Positions 43,173-53,281 are shown, counted from the stretch's first letter. The stretch is DNA of 64,000 nt from Bradyrhizobium sp. CCGUVB4N (GCF_024199945.1 NZ_JANADP010000001.1:2170001-2234000); one strand, 5' to 3'. Notes: generated by a model from the letters alone, not told the origin. Translations and numbers: made by a program.

Positions 43173-44546
43173 ATGATGGCAAGGGGTGAAGTGCAAGGAT
43201 CGAGGTTTCGTCAACGGCTTGCACGACTATTTGCGGCGGGGGCGGTCTTCGCCGCAGCTTTGGGCGTGGGAGCCGCTCCGGCGCAAACGGCGTCAAAGCC
43301 GCTTTCGGCCAACGATGTGTCCATCCTCTTTCCTCCACCGAAATCGGCGGGTGACCTGGCTAATCTGATCGCGGTATCCGATCTGGCCGGCCCCACAGGA
43401 TCTCCGCAGCGACTGTTTTCCGACGCAGACTTCGCGCGCTTTATCGCCAACGCGGAAAATCCCGAGCGTCCGGGAGTGCCGGACTCAGGTGTGCGCCACA
43501 TCCAGCTGCCCGATGCCGTGAAAAAGATCGATGCCTGGTTTGTCGCCGGCATTAGGATCGATCCGGGCGCGCCGGGATTGTCGCCGGACGTCATCGCACA
43601 GTTTGGCCGGCAACCGCAAATCCGCCTCATCATTCAGCCGGTGACCACTGGACCGGACGGATTCAAGGTTCATGACACGGCCGGCCACCTTATCTTTAGC
43701 TTTAACCTCGACCCGGATCCGCCGCTCGATGGCTGTATGCCATTCCCGCGATTCAAGCCGGACGACGAAGCCTTCAAGGCGATCGTTCGTGACGTCGCGA
43801 CCTTGCGCGATCAACTCGCAACCGGACATTTGGGCGGTGTCAAAGTCTCGACTGCCGGCGATCTGAACGTGCATCCAGGCCTTGTGGGTGCATCGGCAAA
43901 GGCGTTTCGTGATGCGCTCAAGGCCCTGCTGGAGAAACATCTCTCACCGCAGCGCCTCAACACCATGGCCGTCATGGGCATTTCACCGCCCGAGCCCTGG
44001 ATTTTCGTCTCGATGTTAAGGGTCCCGCAAGCCGGCTTGATACCTGTGCCCGGCCCGACGCTTGATGGCCTGCACGCAGCACAGATGTTCAGCATCGTCG
44101 GCGGAAAACACGTCGTCCCGCAGCCGGTTACCAACAATCAGAATCCGATCACCTGCCGCCACGCGGCGTTGCAAAATCCGCCTTTGGCAGCCGCCGATCG
44201 CAAGGGTGTTTCGACCTCCGAGTTCATTGACGGCAAGGCGCCCAACAGTCGCATACTCGAAATTGTCAATATCATTGCCGATCCGAAAAAGAGCCACTTC
44301 TTCAATACCGATTGCGTCAGCTGTCACACCGAGACGGCCCAGCCGCTCGCCAGGAAAATTCCAAACTTCGCAGTGCCGGGCGTGAACCGAGCAGTCTTGC
44401 CGAAGGAAAGCTGGAATGTTCGCAATTTCGGTTGGTTCCCATCGTTCTTGAACGGCGGCCCGGCGGCGGCGACGATAACGCGCCGCGCGGCAGCGGAAAC
44501 AGCTGACGTGGTCGCCCTCATCAATAGCCAATTGCTGAACAAGTAA
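43173..44546 (+). CDS. Secreted mono-haem cytochrome-like protein
   Basis: 457 residues from ATG 43173 (GGAGGG 7 bases upstream). A signal peptide ends near AAPAQTASK (FAAGAVFAAALGVGA core), so it is periplasmic. One c-type haem site TDCVSCHTETAQPLARKI lies near residue 385. The large N-terminal part (GVRHIQLPDAVKKIDAWFVA, FSFNLDPDPPLDGCMPFPRF) is not recognised. It is 106 bases after the patatin gene and 73 bases before the di-haem gene, so an electron-transfer or structural role with the latter is likely. Confidence 0.65.
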   Translation: MMARGEVQGSRFRQRLARLFAAGAVFAAALGVGAAPAQTASKPLSANDVSILFPPPKSAGDLANLIAVSDLAGPTGSPQRLFSDADFARFIANAENPERPGVPDSGVRHIQLPDAVKKIDAWFVAGIRIDPGAPGLSPDVIAQFGRQPQIRLIIQPVTTGPDGFKVHDTAGHLIFSFNLDPDPPLDGCMPFPRFKPDDEAFKAIVRDVATLRDQLATGHLGGVKVSTAGDLNVHPGLVGASAKAFRDALKALLEKHLSPQRLNTMAVMGISPPEPWIFVSMLRVPQAGLIPVPGPTLDGLHAAQMFSIVGGKHVVPQPVTNNQNPITCRHAALQNPPLAAADRKGVSTSEFIDGKAPNSRILEIVNIIADPKKSHFFNTDCVSCHTETAQPLARKIPNFAVPGVNRAVLPKESWNVRNFGWFPSFLNGGPAAATITRRAAAETADVVALINSQLLNK

Positions 44547-44619
44547 CAGACGCCGTCACCGTTACCGGATGCCTGCCGGCCCGGCTTGGTGCACGAAAAA
44601 AATGAATGGAGTGGTTGCT

Positions 44620-46875
44620 ATGGGGAGACGTTCTTTCGGCTCTCGACTTAGTTCCTGGGTAAGGCGCTGGCCGCATGTCGCCGGTCTATTGTTCGCAATC
44701 GTCGTCGTCGCGATCGTGTCGGTCGGCTGGGTGTATTTCGCGCCGGAGAAGGTTCGCGATGCGGCTCTTAAAATCAAGAACGACGCAAATCTGGTCGCTC
44801 AACTGCTGCCTGCCACGCTGCCGGAGCCATCGAAAATCGAAAGTGCCTATTGGCTGCCGCAGAATTGGACCTCGCGCCAGCGTTACTGGTTTCACCACAC
44901 ATCGCAGGGGACGGCGACCATTCCCGTCCCCTATCAATGGTTTTTGGCCCTGGAACGGCCGGAGCTGTCCATCTCTTACACGAGCTTGACCGACGAGGAC
45001 TACCTGCGCCGCCTTGGCTTCATCCCGAGTCCTGGCTCAAAGGACTTCGCCGGTAACGCGCCCTCATACGGTTATCACGAGGATACGTCGAATGGGGACG
45101 CTGCGAGCTCCGGTTGGACTCCAAACGTACCCGACAATCCAAATGGCTTGCCTGTCGGCTTTGCCATCCTTAAGGGCGGTGTCGACCCGACGACGGGAGC
45201 CTCGTATGAAGATCAGATCGGATTAACCTGCGCCGCGTGTCATACCGGGCATCTCGAGTACAAAAATGTCAGCCTTCGGTTCGACGGTGGGCCGGCGATG
45301 GTCAATCTCGGCGAGGTTGAAAGGGTCATCGGACTGTCTATCGGCTACACGCTGATTTTGCCGTGGCGATTCGAGCGTTTCGCCAGCAGACTGGAGCGGA
45401 TCAAGGGCCAAAGCGTCGATCGAAAGCAGCTTCGAAGCGATCTCGAGCTTGCGCTTCAAAAGATCAAGAAGCAAAAGGCGCAGGGCGATAGCCTTTTGAC
45501 GGGACAGGGAGTTGCGGATCTCGATGAAGGTTTCGGTCGACTTGACGCGCTGAACCGGATCGGGAACCAGGTTTTCTATAGCAACCTTCTCGATCCCGTG
45601 ACCGGCGAACTCCCGGATCCCCTCCTCAAGGGCAACTTCGCGCGCCACGATGCGCCCGTGAGCTTTCCGCCCATCTGGGACACGCCGTATTTCCTCTGGG
45701 CGCAGTATGACGCCTCCGTTCTCAACGAACTTGTTCGCAATTCAGGCGAGGCGCTCGGTGTGAGCGCGAAAATCAATATGACCGCGCCCGCGCCCGGACG
45801 GCCACTTTTTGCCTCATCGATACATCTATCCGACATCGCGCGGTTCGAAGGGCTTCTGCGCGGCGCCGATCCCTTTTCGGCGGCCGATGCAAGTGGCAGA
45901 AAATTTACCGGGCTCGTAGCGCCCAGGTGGAAGGACGCGCAGGAAAAATTTCGGGGCGACCAAGCCTGGGCTATTGACGAAAAACTCGTCGAAAAAGGCC
46001 GCGATCTCTATCGGGCACATTGCTTTGAATGCCACCGAGGCCCGGTCAACGATCCTGCCTTCGACAAAAGATGGCCGGAGGATTCGTTCTGGAAACCGGA
46101 GAATCCCGATCGCTCCGCCAAGAACGAGAAAAATTGGATGGAGATAGGGGGGCGGCATTATTTTAATGTGACCCAGATGCCGGTCACCGCGATCGGCACC
46201 GATCGTCAACAATCCGATGTCCTCACGACGCGCCGAGTTCACTTACCCGAGTCACTTGGATTAAATCCAGTCGATGACCTCAACAGAGCCTGGGGTTGCG
46301 GCCTTCCAGCGAACAAAGGGGCAGATCCTCTTTTCGTACTCGCCCTCATGGACGTGGTCGGAAAGACAATCGACCAATGGATCATTGCGAACCGCACTTC
46401 CGAGGAAGCCAAGCAGCAGATGTGGGGACCTAGGAAAAACTGTCAAAACCAACGAGTCTATGTTGGGGCTCGGGCGAACCGTAACGGAAAGGACGAAGAT
46501 GTTCTTGCCCTTGAACCTCAGTATCGGGCGCGCCCGTTGGATGGTGTTTGGGCGACAGCTCCGTATCTGCACAACGGGTCCGTGCCGACGCTGAGAGACA
46601 TGTTGTTGCCGCAGAAGGAGCGGCCGACGTCTTTCTGCGTTGGCAGCCGCCAGTTCGATCCAGTCAAAGTCGGGCTTGTTACGAAGACGAAAGCGGACGA
46701 TGCCTGTGCGGCCGGCCTGACGGACTTCAATGTATCGCTGCTTGGAAATAGCAATCGTGGACATTCGTTTGAGGGCAAGGAGACCGACGTGACCAAGCTC
46801 CCGCCTGGCGTCATCGGACCAGAATTGACCGATGTCGAGCGACGAGCACTTGTCGAGTATCTCAAGACGCTGTGA
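44620..46875 (+). CDS. RoxA-like membrane-anchored di-haem cytochrome c
   Basis: 751 residues from ATG 44620. One N-terminal helix (GLLFAIVVVAIVSVGWVYF) anchors it, with the rest periplasmic. Two haem motifs are present: LTCAACHTGHLEYKNVSLRF (about 205) and YRAHCFECHRGPVNDPAFDK (about 470). The C-terminal block WATAPYLHNGSVPTLRDML is typical of the di-haem cytochrome c peroxidase / RoxA family, whose members include rubber oxygenases. Substrate is unknown here; pairing with a patatin suggests lipid-derived or peroxide chemistry, which is inference. Confidence 0.75.
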   Translation: MGRRSFGSRLSSWVRRWPHVAGLLFAIVVVAIVSVGWVYFAPEKVRDAALKIKNDANLVAQLLPATLPEPSKIESAYWLPQNWTSRQRYWFHHTSQGTATIPVPYQWFLALERPELSISYTSLTDEDYLRRLGFIPSPGSKDFAGNAPSYGYHEDTSNGDAASSGWTPNVPDNPNGLPVGFAILKGGVDPTTGASYEDQIGLTCAACHTGHLEYKNVSLRFDGGPAMVNLGEVERVIGLSIGYTLILPWRFERFASRLERIKGQSVDRKQLRSDLELALQKIKKQKAQGDSLLTGQGVADLDEGFGRLDALNRIGNQVFYSNLLDPVTGELPDPLLKGNFARHDAPVSFPPIWDTPYFLWAQYDASVLNELVRNSGEALGVSAKINMTAPAPGRPLFASSIHLSDIARFEGLLRGADPFSAADASGRKFTGLVAPRWKDAQEKFRGDQAWAIDEKLVEKGRDLYRAHCFECHRGPVNDPAFDKRWPEDSFWKPENPDRSAKNEKNWMEIGGRHYFNVTQMPVTAIGTDRQQSDVLTTRRVHLPESLGLNPVDDLNRAWGCGLPANKGADPLFVLALMDVVGKTIDQWIIANRTSEEAKQQMWGPRKNCQNQRVYVGARANRNGKDEDVLALEPQYRARPLDGVWATAPYLHNGSVPTLRDMLLPQKERPTSFCVGSRQFDPVKVGLVTKTKADDACAAGLTDFNVSLLGNSNRGHSFEGKETDVTKLPPGVIGPELTDVERRALVEYLKTL

Positions 46876-47105
46876 GATATCCGTTGATTGGCGGTGGTTG
46901 CCCTGATCGACCTACCGATCTTTATCCGCTTGTGGTGCTGCGTACAGAATTGGCTGCGGAGCCCTGCGGGATAGGTTTTTCGTGGGAATGTGACCTAGCC
47001 CTGGCGAATTTGCTCCTCGAAGCGAGCCAGTCGGCGCCGCACTTCCTGCACAGGTAGGCGGCATCTCGGATGCGCGAAGGGAATGTTCCGCGTCCTGAGT
47101 TTTCA

Positions 47106-48497
47106 GGGTCTTCGTGAAGTCGTGTGGGTGGATTTCATGCAAATTCAACCGCGAAAGGCATCAAAGCGCTGGCAGCATGCAGGTAAGGATTTTGAGGCGA
47201 AGGTACTCTTCGTCGCGTATCCCATAGGCCCGTCGTTGGATAACTCGGATCTTGTTGTTGAGCCCCTCGACGAAGCCCAGCGAGACATTGTTCTCCTGCT
47301 TGCGATATGCGGCGATGCCATCCCAATGACGATCGATCATGTCGGCGAACTTCTCGTAGGGTTTCAACCTCTGCCATTTGAGCGAGGCGCGCCATTGCTC
47401 GAAGAAGCGCCGTGCCCAGCCCTCGTGCTCATAGCTCCAGAGCTGACCAAAGGATTCCTTGAGCAGGTAGGCGGTATGGAGTCGTTTGTTGGCCCGCAGT
47501 AATGTCTGCAAAGCTTGTCGGCCCTGCAACGTCAGATTCTCCTTGCGCGACAGCAGCGTATATTTCTGTCCCTTGATGAAGCGACGGTTCTTTCCCGACA
47601 GCCGCGCATACTCGCTCTTGCGAACCTGATCGAGGGCTTCGCCGAGGTGGCGAATGATATGGAACTTGTCGAACAGGATCGCGGCCTGCGGGGCATGCGC
47701 GGTCGCGGCGTTGCGAAACGGCTTCCACATGTCCATCACGGCGAGCCGGATACGACCGCTCTTGTTCGGGCCAAGCCATTGATAAAACTGGGGCATACTG
47801 GCTTCCGAGCGATCGTTGCCGCCAAACCAGATCGGCCGTTCGCGAATGAGGTCGCTGACCACGATCCGATAGGTGTGGCCCTTGCGGACCGAGATCTCGT
47901 CGATGCCGATCACCATCGGTGCCGGCGTTCCAGCCTTGGCGAGCTGAGCGCGCATGTACTGCTTGTCGAGCTCCTTGACCGTGTGCCAATCCAGCTTGAG
48001 CTCCTTTGCAATATCCTGGATCGGAGAGCTGCGGCAGCGCCGGCCGACGTAAAACGCAAACCGCTTGGTGTAGAGCGGATTGTCCGCCAGGAATTCCAGT
48101 CGCTCGCGCTTCACCTTGTCGCAATGCCGGCACCTGACGCGCCGCACCTCGAACTCCAGAAATATCCGCAAGCCGGCGGTCGGAAGATCCCGAACGCGGC
48201 GAAGCTTGCGATCGTACCATCCGGAATGCTCTCGCCCGCATGTGCCGCAGCTGGTTTTTTTGAGCGCCGAACCAGCGTGACAATCCGCGCATGCGGATCG
48301 CCAAACACACCACGGATCTGTTCGATTGGTCGAAAGCCGGCAAACCGATATGCATCACGCAACCGCCGCCGCTTCGTTGCAGTAACCAAAATTCTTCCCC
48401 CGACGCTGCCAATACCTCGCCTGCGGAATCATCTCCGATTCGCGAACGAAATCCGAGCACCGGCATGAAATCCACCCACACGACTTCACGAAGACCC
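47106..48497. mobile_element. ISL3-family element, complete, with 8-bp target duplication
   Basis: The ends are perfect 34-bp inverted repeats (47106-47139 and 48464-48497, beginning GGGTCTTCGTGAAGTCGTGT). Direct copies AGTTTTCA flank it at 47098-47105 and 48498-48505, the 8-bp duplication expected of ISL3. Intact ends indicate a recent insertion. It interrupts the 3' part of a serine recombinase gene. Confidence 0.95.
47161..48389 (-). CDS. ISL3-family transposase, requires -1 frameshift at A7
   Basis: The first frame runs from 48389 (RRLRDAYRFAGFRPIEQIRG) to SKK at an A7 tract (48255-48261); the rest is in the -1 frame, from TSCGTCGREHSGWYDRKLRR to 47161. One backward slip on A-AAA-AAA joins them exactly with no intervening stop, giving about 410 residues, a normal ISL3 length. 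The zinc knuckle CRHCDKVKRERLEFL and DDE-type core (PMVIGIDEISVRKGHTYRIV, LAVMDMWKPFRNA, FVEGLNNKIRVIQRRAYGI) are present. It may be programmed frameshifting, a one-base deletion or a sequencing error. Confidence 0.8.
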
Positions 48498-48505
48498 AGT
48501 TTTCA

Positions 48506-49686
48506 TTGTATTTAGCGCAGCCTCAACGCCAAGTGGTTGAAGCCGCTCCAGCACCTCTCGCGCCACCATCCGATCGAGGCGCATTCCACCGAAGCCAAGA
48601 CAAGCTGCGACGGCTGCCTTGGTGAAATCTCCGCGGCAGACATATCTCAGCGTGTCGCCGCCTCTACCTGAGTACTGAACGTATAACCGCCGACCACATC
48701 GCGCGCAGCGCAAAAGCCCAGGGAGAAGTGCCTCGCCGCGTCGGACGGCGCCCCGACCCAGATAGCTCTTGCCGTTGGCATTGTCTGCAATGAGGCGCTG
48801 GTTTCGAATAAACTCATCCCAGGAGATGTAGCCCTCGTGATGCTCGCGGAGCAGCACGTCCCAGGCTTTCCAATCTCGTTGGGGATTTCGCTTTACCTTC
48901 TTCCGACCGTTCTCGATCGTCGTCCGAACACATAGGCACCGGCATACACAGGGTTGGTGAGCATGTGATTCAACGTCGTGTAGCTTGGTGTGCGCCATTC
49001 GATTTTCGGATCGTGCGAACCTCCAACGGCGAAGGGTAGCGCGATCTTTTCCTGGAGCAACCAGAGCAAGACCTGCCGGATCGATTGGAGCTCCACAAAC
49101 TTCCTGAAGACGAGATCCAGCGCCTCGCGGACACGTACGTCCGGGTTTTTCTCGATTCGATCATCCTTCGTCTTCACATACCCGACCGCGACCGTCGTGA
49201 AGTGCTCGCCGCGCCGGGCCTTTTGTTTGACGGCTTCGACTGATCGCTGTCGAATGACACTGAGCTCCAGCTCGCTCATCGTACCCTTCATCCCCAAGAG
49301 CAATCGATCGTTAATCGACCGAGAATCATAGACACCATCTTCGTCGATAATGAGCGTGCCGACCAAGCCGCAAAATTCCAACAACGTGTGCCAGTCTCGA
49401 CCGTTTCGAGCGAGGCGGGAGGCCTCGATTGAAAACACCGCACCGACGCGCCCTCGCAGATTAACGCCAACAACCGCTCAAATCCACGTCTCGCAACGCC
49501 GCAGCCGGACTTGCCGAGATCATCATCAATAACCTCGACACCGCTCCAGCCGAGTGCGCGTGCGCGAGCCTCAAGGCCGTATTGCCTGCGTTGGCTCTCC
49601 AGGTTGTGGACAACCTGGTCGACCGAGGACTGTCGAACGTAAACCACGGCGCTGCGCACCAGGTGATCAGCGGTGATCTTCGTCAT
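48506..49686 (-). pseudogene. Serine recombinase, broken by two frameshifts and ISL3
   Basis: The N-terminus (SAVVYVRQSSVDQVVHNLES) is a resolvase domain with the catalytic serine. The frame shifts near 49455 (a G is missing before AVFSIEASRLARNGRDWH), continues through MKGTMSELELSVIRQRSVEA and NHMLTNPVYAGAYVFG, and shifts again near 48925 before TTIENGRKKVKRNPQRDW. A zinc ribbon CARCGRRLYVQYSGRGGDTL with CRGDFTKAAVAAC follows, then the gene is cut at 48505 by ISL3. Sequence left of the IS does not restore a recognisable C-terminus. Confidence 0.85.
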
Positions 49687-49858
49687 GATCCACCTCTTGA
49701 CTTGACTGGGCGGGTGGGGCAGACACCTTTGCCGCGGTTTCGTTGAGCAGGAGCGACAGCAACTTTGCGGCCTCGGCTTGCACCGCCTGAGGTAGATGCT
49801 CTGCTTGCGCTGTTTCGAACAGATCCGGTTGCTGCCTCTTTTGTATCGTCTTGGACAT
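49667..49858 (-). CDS. Small protein of the recombinase cassette
   Basis: 63 residues with GGGAGG 6 bases before the ATG. It is mostly one amphipathic helix (LPQAVQAEAAKLLSLLLNET) with an acidic tail. Its end overlaps the recombinase start by about 20 bases. Together with the YPFHP-type gene upstream it makes a three-gene cassette seen with serine recombinases in rhizobia. The function is unknown. Confidence 0.6.
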   Translation of the reverse strand: MSKTIQKRQQPDLFETAQAEHLPQAVQAEAAKLLSLLLNETAAKVSAPPAQSSQEVDHDEDHR

Positions 49859-50147
49859 GGGCTCCTCCCTCAGCGGGAGGCGATTCCTCCCAACGCGAGG
49901 TTACGAGGACGTCAATAAATGTCCGAAGCTCAAGAAGCTGGTCTATTGGTAGAAACGGATCAGCTACAATTTTCGTCGATGCTGCTTCGGGCTCCGTCAT
50001 CCATGCCGACAGAAGATGGAGACGGCCGTTCTCGCGGCGAACTGTGAAGTGGCGACGGCCATCATGGATTTGTTCGCTGAGAACGATCAGGTCTCGGCCG
50101 GCGTCGGGATGGAATGGATATGTTACTCGAACTTCGTTGCTTGAAAT
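49683..50147 (-). pseudogene. DUF5372-like protein, 5' end lost at IS66 remnant
   Basis: The frame gives EVRVTYPFHPDAGRDLIVLS, RHFTVRRENGRLHLLSAWMT and FLPIDQLLELRTFIDVLV, which fits the small DUF5372-type proteins found before serine recombinases. No in-frame start is seen upstream of about 50147, where IS66-derived sequence begins on the opposite strand, so the first codons were probably deleted. The true C-terminus is uncertain because the frame stays open across the next small gene. Confidence 0.5.
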
Positions 50148-50173
50148 CCCTGCATCATGCAGCCCCTTCGGAA

Positions 50174-50368
50174 GGAGGAGGCGAGACTTGGTCGATACTT
50201 TCTTCGCTTCTTAACACGGCAAAATTGAATGGCCTCGACCCCGAGGCCTATCTCGTCGACGTTCTCGAGCGCATGGTGAGCGGCGCCACGAAGGCCAACC
50301 AGCTGCACGAACTTCTGGCCTGGAACTGGAAGGCCGCACGCGAAGCCGAAAAGCGGGCCGCAGCATGA
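50174..50368 (+). pseudogene. IS66 TnpC transposase, C-terminal remnant
   Basis: Only the final 64 residues remain: SLLNTAKLNGLDPEAYLVDV, LERMVSGATKANQLHELLAW, NWKAAREAEKRAAA. This is the conserved C-terminal segment of IS66 TnpC. The catalytic domain and other IS66 genes are absent. Its stop overlaps the start of the UPF0149-type gene by four bases. Confidence 0.8.
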
Positions 50369-51009
50369 CAAAGCCGAAGCAACGGCGAGGAAAACGGGCC
50401 AAGACGACGATGGCGGACTATGCCATGTCGTTCGAACAGCTCGGGCAATGGATAAGCGAGCGCGCCAGGTCGCCGGCGCTTCGGCATCCGCGGGCGACAT
50501 CGCTCTCCATGCTCGACGGCGCAGTGGCCGCGGTCGTCGCCGGGCCGGTCTCAATGGCGTCCGAGGAATGGGTATGCCCGCTCCTTGGCGTAGATCCCGA
50601 CGCCTTCAATCACGATACCGAGGAGTTCTCGGCGATCGCCGCCACGCTGATGCGCCACAACGCGATCAGCGAGACGCTGTCGACGAGACCGGAGAGCTTC
50701 GAGCCGCTGTTCGTGCGATCGCCGGACGGCGAAGTCGACCCGCGGCCCTGGTGCATGGGCTTCTACGCCGTCATGAAGCTTCGGCTTCTCGTCTGGTGGC
50801 GCCTTCTCTCTCCGAACGGCACTGAACACCTTATGCTGCGGCCGATCCTGATCCATTGCATCGATGACGCCGGTCGGCCCTTGCTACCCCCGGCCCGGCA
50901 CACGCTGGGAACGCTGCCCGTCGCTCAAAACGCCTGGCGTGACATTCCAGTAGCCGTTGAGGCCCTGCGGCAGTTCTGGATGCCTATGCGCTTCAAGCGT
51001 GGCGCGTAG
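50365..51009 (+). CDS. UPF0149 (YecA/YgfB-type) protein linked to IS66
   Basis: 214 residues. The UPF0149 fold is recognisable from SLSMLDGAVAAVVAGPVSMA, EEWVCPLLGVDPDAFNHDTE and DPRPWCMGFYAVMKLRL. Genes of this type often sit directly behind IS66 transposase genes in rhizobia, here overlapping by four bases (ATGA). It is a passenger without known activity and, with the transposase lost, a relic of that element. Confidence 0.75.
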   Translation: MTKPKQRRGKRAKTTMADYAMSFEQLGQWISERARSPALRHPRATSLSMLDGAVAAVVAGPVSMASEEWVCPLLGVDPDAFNHDTEEFSAIAATLMRHNAISETLSTRPESFEPLFVRSPDGEVDPRPWCMGFYAVMKLRLLVWWRLLSPNGTEHLMLRPILIHCIDDAGRPLLPPARHTLGTLPVAQNAWRDIPVAVEALRQFWMPMRFKRGA

Positions 51010-51046
51010 GCCGTCCACGCCAAGTCCGTGGTCTGCTCGTACCGCT

Positions 51047-53058
51047 AGCCCGAGTTCGCGGATTCGCGGACAGAAATCGTGATTTTGCGATTTTCTGACG
51101 AGCTAAGTGGTTGATCTGGAAAGGGCGGCATCGTCAGTTTTGGCCGAAAACGGCTGTAGTGAAGACCTACCCGATTCCCAAGGGCGTGATGGTGCGGGTA
51201 GATTCGCCGCGTCATGTTCCTGCGACGCACCGAGCGAAAGAAGAACGGCAAGACGCACAGCTCCTGGAACATCGTTGAGAACAAGCGTCTCGATGATGGC
51301 CGCGTGGTGCAGCGGCATGTGCTGTATCTCGGCGAGATCAATTCCTCGCAGGCAGCGAGCTGGCGCAAGGCGATCGAGGTCTTCGACGAGGACGCCGGCC
51401 GCGCGCGGACACTGGCGCTGTTCCCGGAGGATCGATGCGAGGCGGTCGCATGCGATGCATCGATCGTCCAGCTTCGGCTGTCGGAGATGGAGCTTCGCCG
51501 TCCGCGTCAATGGGGCGCCTGCTGGCTGGCGGGGCAGTTATGGCAGGAGCTTCGGCTTGATCGGTTCTGGGCCGATCGGCTGCCCCCGAGCCGCAAGAAG
51601 ACCAGGTGGGATCAAATCCTGCAAGTGCTCGCGACCTACCGGCTGATTGCGCCGGGCAGCGAATGGCGTCTGCATCGCCAGTGGTTCGGCAACAGCGCGA
51701 TGGCTGATCTACTGGGCGCGGACTTCGGCCTGGCGGAAGAACACAAGCTCTATGCCTGCCACGATCTCCTGCTCGCGCACAAGGACGCGCTGTTCTCGCA
51801 TCTGGTCGGGCGCTGGCGCGATCTATTCAAGGCCGACTTCGACGTGCTGCTGACCAGCACCTACTTCGAGGTCAACGCCTCGGACCTGCCGGAAGGAGCC
51901 AAGCGCCGCCACGGCTACAGCCGCGACAAGCGGCCGGACTGTCCGCAAGTCGTGATCGCGCTGGTGGTGACGCCTGACGGCTTGCCGCTGGCTTACGAAG
52001 TGCTGCCTGGCAACACCGCCGACAGCAAGACGCTGCGGATGTTCCTCGACAAGATCGAGCTGCAATACGGCAAGGCGCGCCGGGTCTGGGTGATGGATCG
52101 CGGAGTGCCGACCGAGGCCGTGCTGGCCGAGATGCGGGGCAGCGATCCGCCGGTGCAGGACTTGGTGGGAACGCCGAAGGGCCGTCTGAACCGTCTGGAG
52201 AAGCACCTGGTGGACAGGCCCTGGCAGGATGCGCGCGAGGGCGTGAAGGTCAAGCTTCTGGCCGAAGACGGCGAGCTCTATGTCTTCGCGCAGAGCCATG
52301 ATCGCGTCACCAAGGAGCGCGCCATGCGCCGGCGGCAATTGACGTGGCTGTGGAAGCGGCTCCGGCAGATCGCCGCCATGGAGCTCTCCCGCGAAGAACT
52401 GCTGATGAAACTCGGCGGCGCGCGCTCCAAGGCGCCGGCAGCCTGGCGTCTGGTCGACATCGAGATCGACAAGCAGCGCCCGAGCTTCACCTTCGCGCTC
52501 AATCGCAGGAAACTGCGGATCACGCGCCGGCGCGAAGGCCGCTATCTGTTGCGCACCAACCTCACCGACAACGATCCCGCCCAGCTCTGGCAGTACTACG
52601 TCCAGCTCGTCGCCGTTGAAGAGGCCTTCCGCAACCTCAAGGGCACCTGGCGATCCGCCCGCTCTTCCATCAGGGCGAGGCGCGGATCGAGGCCCACATC
52701 TTCATCGCGTTCCTGGCCTATTGCATGCAGATCACGCTGACCCGCCGTCTCCACGCTTTGGCGCCGGGGCTGACCGCGCGCAGCGCGCTCGAAAAATTTG
52801 CCGCCGTCCAGATGATCGACGTTCATCTGCCGACGACAGATGGGCGCGAGATCCGGCTCACCCGCTACACCCATCCCGAGCCCGAACTCCAGCTCTTGAT
52901 CGATCGGCTGAAGCTCCGCCTGCCACCGCAGCCGCCGCCCAGGATCGCCGCTGCCGCCATCAACCAAGCCAGTCGCCGTAGTGAAGACCTTTTGAGCTAA
53001 GTCATTGATCTGCTTGATGTCGGCTCTTCAAAAACCGACGAATCCGCGAAGACGGGCT
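51047..53058. mobile_element. IS1634-family element
   Basis: Terminal inverted repeats of 20 bases agree at 18 positions: AGCCCGAGTTCGCGGATTCG at 51047-51066 and the reverse of 53039-53058 (AGCCCGTCTTCGCGGATTCG). A longer internal similarity exists (GAGCTAAGTGGTTGATCTG near 51099, GAGCTAAGTCATTGATCTG near 52993). The element holds one transposase gene with a frameshift. Target duplication is not clear. Confidence 0.8.
51214..53000 (+). pseudogene. IS1634-family transposase with one-base deletion
   Basis: The first 475 residues read normally (RKKNGKTHSSWNIVENKRLD; DFDVLLTSTYFEVNASDLPE; RRVWVMDRGVPTEAVLAEM; YYVQLVAVEEAFRNLKG). After LKG, about 52641, the sequence GGGCACCTGGCG lacks a G relative to the expected GGGCGACCTGGCG, so DLAIRPLFHQGEARIEAHIF moves to another frame, which continues with MQITLTRRLHALAPGLTARS to 53000. 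The final catalytic glutamate region is retained in the truncated product, but the last 110 residues are lost. Confidence 0.85.
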
Positions 53059-53206
53059 AACAGTCTTATTGATTGGCCGTCGAGATCGGAGCGGCGGGTG
53101 AGGTAGACGGAATGATTTTTTGCAGCGTGCCCCTGTTGTGCCCCAGACTTTTAAGGGCACACCGTGCGGGAAGCAGGCTTCTAAGTCATTGGAGATACGG
53201 AAGAAA

Positions 53207-53281
53207 TGGTGGGCGCACAAGGGATCGAACCTTGGACCTCTCCCGTGTGAAGGGAACGCTCTCCCGCTGAGCTATGCGCCC
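53207..53281 (-). tRNA. tRNA-Val(CAC)
   Basis: The minus strand folds as a full tRNA: acceptor GGGCGCA/TGCGCCC (53275-53281 with 53211-53217), D-arm AGCTCAGCGGGAGAGC, anticodon loop TTCACAC (anticodon CAC), T-arm CCAAGGTTCGATCCCTTGT, and an encoded CCA at 53207-53209. The 3' end faces the accessory region, so it marks the island-chromosome junction. Confidence 0.95.
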
